From Treponema sp. (GTDB lineage: Bacteria > Spirochaetota > Spirochaetia > Treponematales > Treponemataceae): a stretch of 5,990 nt of DNA. A program made the position numbers and the translations under genes. Under the pieces are notes generated by a model. That model was not told the origin of the DNA. It ran no database searches and saw only the letters and a list, made by a program, of their open reading frames with translations. Every line of letters begins with the position of its first letter. Position 1 is the first letter of the stretch. Below, piece by piece: positions 5,901 through 5,990 of this stretch. The stretch spans positions 1-5,990 of the forward strand of contig DLYJ01000220.1 of assembly GCA_003447785.1 (NCBI GenBank), read 5' to 3'.

Positions 5901-5990
5901 AAATGCTTCGCAGCAGATTGTCCGATGGAAGCTTGCGGACACTGTACATGTCAGCGAAGATTATTTGACGCGTATCTTCCACAAGGAAAT
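2974..5990 (+). CDS. LacI-sensor / pseudo-histidine-kinase / pseudo-receiver / AraC transcription regulator (3' end outside window)
   Basis: One frame is open for 1005 codons from ATG 2974 to the window edge; an in-frame TAA at 2959-2961 and AGGAAG at 2961-2966 fix the start. No signal peptide or membrane helix is seen, so the protein should be cytoplasmic. Domains in order: LacI-like sugar-binding sensor (about 8-290), with KRIGFALN, the AEDRFRGYLDALKEAGI segment (150-166), VGGFNDS (232-238), the FSTVHMPMERMG segment (248-259) and the closing RESCGC (288-293); helical linker (295-425); GAF-like domain (about 430-546); histidine-kinase dimerisation-like helices (550-635), starting AKTEFFANVGSDLCDPL; HATPase-like fold (about 640-738); receiver-like region (about 745-945); and AraC helix-turn-helix from about 965, with LADTVHVSEDYLTRIFHKE. 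Ser572 replaces the phospho-acceptor His, the ATP boxes are lost, and Glu889 replaces the receiver Asp, so phosphotransfer looks impossible. It probably binds a sugar or sugar acid and controls transcription. The divergent uxaB suggests a uronate link, which is inference. A full AraC domain would need roughly 70 more residues. Confidence 0.9.
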   Translation, partial: MKDNQTGKRIGFALNSIHFGASLTLWRRLANYAAQKNGSFFIFPGGRLDKTSNTERLRNSIFSLVNSENLDGVISWASSMGSDVPEEDMLEFHRKLGNLPYVTIGQKILNHPDVSFDAYSGMKDLTRHFIQVHGTKKIAFIRGPKNHESAEDRFRGYLDALKEAGIEQNDRLITENIDWQEGELGARELYEEKGLVPGKDFDALLSASDMMTLAAAEWFEKRGYNIPKDYIVGGFNDSSESHIYSTSFSTVHMPMERMGTLAYEKLNDILEGDKVVEDTSLPAYTVIRESCGCNNLKQLLDFYDYKIRIKTRDQLLDELVDLFKVDEDTRQRVFVPLFEALFENNQTEFFRLLNEDLITYFQHEGELSNIFSAIKLVRSSNCLPEEYVHKIVHTVSLMVPQIQGRIAANRLYANEKLSAIISALKSELLSAHDRSTLIKILSEFLTQIGIRSATLVLYENEELSRYIGGFNDSGEIRLEEVLFPSKLLVPSRFQHEFEYGVYVIQPLFMADQSLGYIITGYSDCDGNIYEDLRAAISNTMQSIFLFEEISKARQLAEQAEFAKTEFFANVGSDLCDPLKDLSAKVTQMETNINNGILDQDILSEQLIFLKSQIESQLQKTETLVDLTRSQVDDLPMDKKLFDIRQVLPGSIVAAMNIDVPLIYGDPERLKKALQTLFGDGEGSMTIHAEPHGLEIHVKSKLLDWQKPELLLAEKIILLQYGEVNKIDDFSTIVTLPWPNLAGLPPVKQDVETRGIINLSVKAPNVELFNLPMENYNKDSSSQQDSYNLLYWKPDNAPIDEWVKVYSLRHNDKMFRAPLLCYSHELIGHNFVEMLEFQVRTQKAAPVLFVNCIHTRFGTWATDSNSVSIQSMGEFEHILSEITPSLIVFEKIDEDSIKRIRQNSKTVLVPILVLPDSIMSDEEVDMLCSHPRIILCNRGAAESEQFNERIHAILSGDEILPPHTGALVKKAILYLNKNASQQIVRWKLADTVHVSEDYLTRIFHKE

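Noticed and set aside
3075..5982. Many minus-strand open frames of 60-104 codons across the large regulator
   Set aside because: They lie antisense to a continuous 1005-codon frame with recognisable domains, have no ribosome sites of note, and their translations match no family I know.
1..5990. CRISPR arrays, insertion sequences, tRNA or rRNA genes
   Set aside because: No regularly spaced repeats, terminal inverted repeats with a transposase, or RNA gene signatures were seen on either strand.

Overview
The window looks like part of a spirochaete chromosome, most probably a gut or rumen Treponema. This rests on three things: the family combination (a TSCPD/TIGR03905 small protein, a UxaB-type reductase, and a LacI-sensor protein with an SCGC motif that continues into kinase-like and AraC parts), the moderate-GC, A-rich style of the genes, and the strong purine-rich ribosome binding sites. 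No rRNA or other marker is present, so the genus is inference; a Clostridia-type host is the main alternative.

Layout. Bases 1-222 hold the 3' end of a gene for a small XRE-like DNA-binding protein. A 49-base gap with a perfect A/T-rich palindrome leads into a two-gene unit on the + strand: a flavin reductase-like protein (272-826) and, one base after its stop, a small cysteine-rich TSCPD protein (828-1073). A hairpin at 1109-1139 can terminate this unit and the converging gene on the other strand. That converging gene, 1165-2727 on the minus strand, is uxaB, tagaturonate reductase of galacturonate (pectin) breakdown. A 246-base divergent control region follows, with a good uxaB promoter, a 10-bp inverted repeat just past the expected uxaB transcript start, and a pair of direct repeats at the promoter of the right-hand gene. 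From 2974 to the window end runs one open frame of 1005 codons, still open at the edge. A search limited to closed frames misses it because it has no stop in the window.

The large gene is the most striking item. It encodes a soluble protein with a LacI/periplasmic-binding-protein-like sugar sensor, a helical linker, a GAF-like domain, a histidine-kinase-like core, one or two receiver-like domains and the first helix-turn-helix of an AraC domain. The kinase and receiver parts look catalytically dead. Ser is at the phospho-acceptor His position, the ATP-binding N and G boxes are lost, and Glu is at the receiver Asp position. It reads as a hybrid two-component system collapsed into a single-chain, apparently phosphorylation-independent transcription factor.

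How the genes may work together (inference): the sensor binds a sugar or sugar acid, the signal passes through the inherited kinase/receiver scaffold to the AraC domain, and that domain acts on repeats in the shared divergent region to control uxaB and its own gene. The left-hand flavin reductase/TSCPD unit appears to be unrelated to this.
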